Part shown: positions 22,476-25,529 of the stretch, piece by piece
Layout of the letters: each line of letters begins with the position of its first letter
How positions within the stretch are numbered: position 1 is the stretch's first letter
Assembly (NCBI GenBank): GCA_041676005.1
Contig: JBAYST010000010.1
Span: forward strand, 1-25,529
DNA: 25,529 bases
Direction of reading: 5' to 3'
DNA from: JBAYST01 sp041676005
GTDB lineage: Bacteria > Bacillota_I > Bacilli_A > RFN20 > CAG-826
Position numbers and translations under genes: made by a program
Notes under the pieces: model-generated
The model's database searches: none
Told to the model about the DNA's origin: nothing
What the model saw: the letters and a program-made list of their open reading frames with translations, nothing else

Positions 22476-23332
22476 TGATCGGAAGAATCGTCGCTTCAAT
22501 CAGTGGACAATATTCTATCAGTGATGGTGAAAATATTTTTTCAGCAGTGCCACGAGGTATTTTTAGAAAAGATAACCAGCGGTTATTGGTTGGAGATCTT
22601 GTGGAATTTAATAAAGAAATGAATACTATTGAAAAAATTCTGCCCAGAAAAAACGAATTGAAAAGACCGCGAATAGCTAATATTGACCAATTGCTTATTG
22701 TCTCTTCGATCGATAAACCACTATTTTCGTTCGAACTAGTTTTGAAGTATTTGACATTTGCTAATTTTAATCACATTCATAGTGAAATTATCATCACCAA
22801 AACAGATATTGCTTCAGAAAACGAAATAATTGCTCAAATCACGGATGTTTTTGAGAAAATTGGAGTTAAAACTCATTTTATTTCTAATAAGACCGGCGAA
22901 GGAATTGAGGAAATAAAGAAAATTTTTAATGGCAAAGTGAGTGCGCTCATGGGGCAGTCAGGAGTTGGAAAATCTTCATTTCTAAATATGGTTGACCCCC
23001 TATTTGATCGCGGGGTCGGACAATATTCTGAAGCCCTTGGTAGAGGAAAACATAAAACAAGAGAAGTTATACTTCTACCTTTTGGTGGTGGATTTATCGC
23101 AGACACCCCGGGGTTCTCTTCTCTCGAACTCGAAATGACCAAAGAAGAACTCGGACAATATTTTCCTGGAATAGAAAATTTATATACTGGTTGTGCTTAT
23201 TCTAATTGCATTCATATTTCAGAAATTAATTGCAAAGTTAAAGAAGCGTTAAATCTAGGAATTCTCCCTAAAGTCGTTTATGATTGCTATATCAAAATGT
23301 CGAACGAAGCGTTAACATTTTATCGGAGGTAA
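22475..23332 (+). CDS. rsgA: Ribosome small-subunit GTPase RsgA
   Basis: 285 residues. Circularly permuted GTPase that assists late 30S maturation. N-terminal OB fold (1-~60), then G motifs in permuted order: G4 as TKTD (108-111; usually NKxD), G1 GQSGVGKS (160-167), G2 region GKHKT (T195) and G3 DTPG (210-213). C-terminal zinc site C240, C245, H247, C253. The start ATG 22475 overlaps the kinase stop by 1 nt (TAATG) and has no Shine-Dalgarno, so translation probably depends on coupling to prkC. The neighbours prpC/prkC fit published links between PrkC phosphorylation and RsgA in Bacillus. Confidence 0.96.
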   Translation: MIGRIVASISGQYSISDGENIFSAVPRGIFRKDNQRLLVGDLVEFNKEMNTIEKILPRKNELKRPRIANIDQLLIVSSIDKPLFSFELVLKYLTFANFNHIHSEIIITKTDIASENEIIAQITDVFEKIGVKTHFISNKTGEGIEEIKKIFNGKVSALMGQSGVGKSSFLNMVDPLFDRGVGQYSEALGRGKHKTREVILLPFGGGFIADTPGFSSLELEMTKEELGQYFPGIENLYTGCAYSNCIHISEINCKVKEALNLGILPKVVYDCYIKMSNEALTFYRR

Positions 23333-23335
23333 ATT

Positions 23336-23998
23336 ATGGCAAAAACTATTATTGCTCCATCAATTCTAAGTGCTGATTTTCTTAAATTAGGTGAAGAGTT
23401 AGAACGCATTGAAAAAGCCGGAGCGGACTGGGTACATTTCGATGTTATGGATGGGCATTTTGTCCCTAACATCTCATTTGGAATTCCTGTTTTGAAGTCG
23501 ATTGCTCATGGGCATAATTTGATTAACGATGTTCACATCATGATTTCAGATCCAAAGTTTTATGCGCCTAAATTTATTGCGGCCGGAGCAGATTACCTCA
23601 CCTTTCATTTCGAAGCTTGCAAAGATGTTCGTGAATGTTTAGAAGTCATCGATCTCATCCACGCCTTAGGAGCAAAAGCTGGCATCTCTTTTAAACCTCG
23701 GACCGATGTTAAAAAAATCGTTCCTCTTCTTCGCTTTCTAGATTTGGTTTTAGTGATGTCTGTCGAACCTGGTTTTGGCGGACAACAATTTATGAAAGAT
23801 TCTGTTTCTAAAATCGTCTTCCTCAAAGACTATAAAAATAATAATCCTGATGCTCATTATTTGATTGAAGTCGATGGAGGAATCAATGAAACGACTGGAC
23901 AAATTTGTCGGATAGCCGGAGCCGATGTCTTAGTTGCCGGTTCATATATTTTTGGCCAAGAAGATTATGAATTTAGGATTTCGGAGTTAAAAAAATAA
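23336..23998 (+). CDS. rpe: Ribulose-phosphate 3-epimerase
   Basis: 220 residues, TIM barrel enzyme interconverting ribulose 5-phosphate and xylulose 5-phosphate in the pentose phosphate pathway. Landmarks: APSILSADFLKLGEEL at the N-terminus, VHFDVMDGHFVPNISFG with metal-binding His and Asp, HIMI, VMSVEPGFGGQQF and EVDGGINETT, all intact. ATG 23336 follows the rsgA stop by 3 nt, with GGAGG (23325-23329) 6 nt upstream. Ends in TAATG with the next gene. rsgA-rpe adjacency is the usual Bacillota order. Confidence 0.96.
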   Translation: MAKTIIAPSILSADFLKLGEELERIEKAGADWVHFDVMDGHFVPNISFGIPVLKSIAHGHNLINDVHIMISDPKFYAPKFIAAGADYLTFHFEACKDVRECLEVIDLIHALGAKAGISFKPRTDVKKIVPLLRFLDLVLVMSVEPGFGGQQFMKDSVSKIVFLKDYKNNNPDAHYLIEVDGGINETTGQICRIAGADVLVAGSYIFGQEDYEFRISELKK

Positions 23999-24666
23999 TG
24001 GCTCATCAAATCGCTTCATTTGTTTTAGCGACGATTTTTATTGCCTTATTTTTAGTTTTCTCTCTCATCTCATATTTCGATTATCATAAAAAGAAATTTG
24101 ATTTTAAAAACACTTTTCCATACGAAATAAATGATTACAAAATAACTCGAGAAAATATTTATGGGAAAATCTCATTTGGTGTTTCTTTGCTCGCGCTGAT
24201 ATTTTTTTATGCGACTTATTCACTCGGTTTAACGAACTATCATTTCGGAATGGCGATATTCATTGGTTTAATGGGAATCATCGGATTGCTGGCGAGCGCA
24301 ATTATCTTTTTTGCTTCTTTTAATAATTTGAAACTTCATTTAGCAGGAGATGTTTTACTTTTCAGCAGTGGAATTGCTCTTAATGCTGGGATTAGTTTTT
24401 ATACTTTATGGGATTTAAGAGATCGAACGATTCCAATCAATATTTTGAAAATCGTAATTGGGGCAATTGTGCTATTGATAATGGTGGTTTTAATTTTATT
24501 AGTTATAAATCCCAAAATGAAAGAGTGGAATAAACTTGAAGAAAAAACATCAGAAGATGGAACGGTAAGTTATGAACGTCCTAAACGGATTATTTTAGCG
24601 TATGTTGAGTGGCTGTATTTCTTAATACTATTTATAGATGCCTTATTGTTAGTGACAATATCCTGA
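23998..24666 (+). CDS. Six-TM membrane protein, function unknown
   Basis: 222 residues; not recognised. Predicted membrane segments by hydrophobicity at about 5-26, 58-77, 83-107, 114-138, 149-170 and 199-221, with a charged loop KKKFDFKNTFPYEINDYK (31-48) and a lysine/glutamate-rich loop at 172-197. No signal for a transporter family or an enzyme motif is visible. ATG 23998 overlaps the rpe stop by 1 nt, with no Shine-Dalgarno, so it depends on coupling. It fills the position held by thiN (thiamine pyrophosphokinase) in Bacillus, but it is unrelated in length, composition and topology. Last gene of the operon, followed by the hairpin at 24673. Confidence 0.7.
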   Translation: MAHQIASFVLATIFIALFLVFSLISYFDYHKKKFDFKNTFPYEINDYKITRENIYGKISFGVSLLALIFFYATYSLGLTNYHFGMAIFIGLMGIIGLLASAIIFFASFNNLKLHLAGDVLLFSSGIALNAGISFYTLWDLRDRTIPINILKIVIGAIVLLIMVVLILLVINPKMKEWNKLEEKTSEDGTVSYERPKRIILAYVEWLYFLILFIDALLLVTIS

Positions 24667-24672
24667 TAAAAA

Positions 24673-24697
24673 AACGACCAACGGTCGTTATTTTTTT
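24673..24697. terminator. Bidirectional terminator between the rpe operon and rpmB
   Basis: Stem AACGACC (24673-24679) / GGTCGTT (24683-24689), 3-nt loop AAC, followed by A and T7 on the plus strand and preceded by an A-run that gives a T-run in the other direction. It lies between the operon stop (24666) and the rpmB stop (24703). Confidence 0.88.
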
Positions 24698-24702
24698 GTT
24701 GT

Positions 24703-24888
24703 TTACTTCGTTTTGTTGAGAGTTCGATAAGCACGCGCAGACATTCTAACGGTCATTGGTTTTCCATCGACTTCAACTTGGAATTTTTGTAGGTTTGCAC
24801 CCCATTTTCTACGAGTAGCTCGCAAGGAGTGAGAACGTTTATTCCCGCTTATTGTTCCCTTGCCAGTTACTGGACATATTCTAGACAT
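24703..24888 (-). CDS. rpmB: Ribosomal protein L28
   Basis: 61 residues, basic. Family sequence SRICPVTGKGTISGNKRSHSLRATRRKWGANLQK is broken here only by description: ICPVTGK at the start, GNKRSHS (15-21), RKWGANLQ (27-34), and VRMSARAYRTL near the end are diagnostic for bL28. ATG 24888 with AGGAGG on the minus strand 7 nt upstream. Orientation opposite to the rpe operon matches Bacillus, where rpmB also faces the rsgA-rpe operon. Own promoter at 24918-24946. Confidence 0.96.
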   Translation of the reverse strand: MSRICPVTGKGTISGNKRSHSLRATRRKWGANLQKFQVEVDGKPMTVRMSARAYRTLNKTK

Positions 24889-24917
24889 GTTACGACCTCC
24901 TAACTAAATGCTTGTAA

Positions 24918-24946
24918 ATAATACCATGCTGAAATATAACATTCAA
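24918..24946 (-). promoter_or_regulatory. rpmB promoter (extended -10, good -35)
   Basis: Minus strand TTGAAT (complement 24941-24946), 17-nt spacer ending in TGG, TATTAT (complement 24918-24923). A short leader with AGGAGG follows. The -35 overlaps the repeat TAACATT-C-AATGTTA (24937-24951) and lies directly against the stop of the upstream minus-strand gene. Confidence 0.7.
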
Positions 24947-24948
24947 TG

Positions 24949-25401
24949 TTAAAGTTTGACATTTGGATGACGAAACTTCAGCGTTTCGAAATCGACGAGG
25001 TTAGAGCATCTTTCAAGCATAGCTTGATAAAGTACACCTTTTTTGTCAAAAGTGAGATAGCGAACATCACCTCGATTGGTGACAAAAAGAATCATTTTAT
25101 GTTTTTTGCTATATTTTTCATCGATGTAAATCACATCAGAAAAATAGTAGATCATTTCCTTTTTAAAGCGGTGAATCAGAACGTACTTTCTTTCTAAAAT
25201 GTAATAGTTCTGCAAGATGCTTAAAACATAAAAGAAAATAGTCGAAGCGGCAAAAACTGCAATGACAGTCCATTGTCTCCAATCCCATGCTCCTGAATCA
25301 AGAAAAAGCCACCAAAGAGCACCAAAAACAAGAGCCGCGCCAAGGACAGCCGCAATTAAAAAAGTATAAGTCATTCTAAAAAGGCTTAATTGTAATTTCA
25401 T
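24949..25401 (-). CDS. Two-TM membrane protein with PH-like C-terminal domain
   Basis: 150 residues. Hydrophobic segments at about 11-33 and 45-65, then a soluble cytosolic-facing part (about 66-150) whose strand pattern (YYILERKYVLIHR, MIYYFSDVIYIDEKY, KMILFVTNRGDVRYLTF) and final helix resemble small bacterial PH-like domains attached to membrane anchors. No catalytic motif. Function unknown; membrane scaffold or envelope-stress role is a guess from the class. ATG 25401 has no Shine-Dalgarno; an extended -10 (TGGTATAAT) ends 9 nt upstream, giving a predicted leader of about 3 nt. The stop is 60 nt from the rpmB start on the same strand, but rpmB has its own promoter. Confidence 0.65.
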   Translation of the reverse strand: MKLQLSLFRMTYTFLIAAVLGAALVFGALWWLFLDSGAWDWRQWTVIAVFAASTIFFYVLSILQNYYILERKYVLIHRFKKEMIYYFSDVIYIDEKYSKKHKMILFVTNRGDVRYLTFDKKGVLYQAMLERCSNLVDFETLKFRHPNVKL

Positions 25402-25410
25402 AATGCTGAC

Positions 25411-25419
25411 ATTATACCA
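25411..25419 (-). promoter_or_regulatory. Extended -10 promoter adjoining the PH-like gene start
   Basis: TGGTATAAT on the minus strand, a perfect extended -10. There are 9 nt between it and the ATG at 25401. No clear -35 at 17 nt. Confidence 0.55.
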
Positions 25420-25475
25420 AAAAAAATAAACTTTCCGCTTTAAAAGATAAAGAAAAAATTTCTTTAGGCATTTTT

Positions 25476-25529
25476 TTAACTCATTTCGTTATCATCTTCT
25501 TCTTTATTTTTTTCATCTCGAAAAGAAAA
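25476..25529 (-). CDS. Possible 3' end of a minus-strand gene, truncated by the window
   Basis: Seventeen codons open to the right edge, ending FRDEKNKEEDDNEMS and TAA at 25476-25478. The charged, acidic composition is typical of a bacterial C-terminus, and the gap to the next minus-strand promoter is small. Too short to identify; may be chance in AT-rich DNA. Confidence 0.35.
   Translation of the reverse strand, partial: FSFRDEKNKEEDDNEMS

Noticed and set aside
24937..24951. TAACATT-C-AATGTTA repeat as a terminator of the PH-like gene
   Set aside because: No U-tract follows and the usable stem is about 5 bp; it overlaps the rpmB -35 and may be chance or an operator.
1..25529. Mycoplasma genetic code (UGA = Trp)
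   Set aside because: priA, rlmN and the six-TM gene end at TGA in the expected places, and Trp codons in the genes checked are TGG.
1..25529. CRISPR arrays, insertion sequences, tRNA or rRNA genes
   Set aside because: No regularly spaced repeats, transposase-like proteins or RNA-gene signatures were found on either strand.

Overview
The window is about 25.5 kb of low-GC, gene-dense chromosomal DNA from a Gram-positive-type bacterium. The gene order from gmk to rpmB is the well-known Bacillota (Bacillus-like) block rqcH ... gmk ... priA ... rsmB-rlmN-prpC-prkC-rsgA-rpe ... rpmB. Several features point to a reduced or Mollicutes-like lineage within the Bacilli: strong AT bias, small proteins, lipoproteins without exporter genes, no cell-wall genes, and a PrkC-type kinase without a membrane segment or PASTA domains. 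UGA is used as a stop (priA, rlmN, the 24 kb membrane protein), so the Mycoplasma code 4 does not apply. The species cannot be named from the sequence alone.

Layout. Positions 3-6418: a three-gene operon with overlapping ends, addB (5' end outside the window), addA and a DUF5677 gene, closed by a bidirectional hairpin shared with the facing TGS-domain nucleoside kinase (6460-8100, minus). A 322-bp divergent intergenic region follows, then PPi-type phosphofructokinase, a thioredoxin-like lipoprotein (minus), inorganic pyrophosphatase and a choline-kinase-like protein (minus). A 61-bp divergent promoter region leads to trmL and a second, smaller CxxC lipoprotein. That gene overlaps tail-to-tail with an rqcH/NFACT gene (minus). 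Next come gmk-priA, an FMN reductase (minus), and a long tightly coupled operon from 18066 to 24666: DUF1904-like, RsmB-like, rlmN, prpC, prkC, rsgA, rpe, membrane protein. It ends in a hairpin facing rpmB. A two-TM PH-like membrane protein and probably the tail of one more minus-strand gene close the window.

Functional themes: recombinational repair and restart (AddAB, PriA), ribosome and tRNA maturation and rescue (RlmN, RsgA, TrmL, RqcH, L28), Ser/Thr phosphorylation signalling (PrpC/PrkC), pyrophosphate-linked glycolysis (PPi-PFK with a soluble pyrophosphatase close by), and two cell-surface CxxC lipoproteins.

The most unusual observations are: (1) the gene in the rsmB slot keeps the RsmB architecture but has lost the SAM-binding motif and both catalytic cysteines, so it looks like a pseudoenzyme retained in the operon; (2) several first-in-operon genes lack a Shine-Dalgarno sequence and have a promoter -10 box only 6-12 nt before the ATG, suggesting leaderless mRNAs; (3) the PrkC homologue is a bare kinase domain. 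I found no CRISPR array, insertion sequence, tRNA or rRNA.
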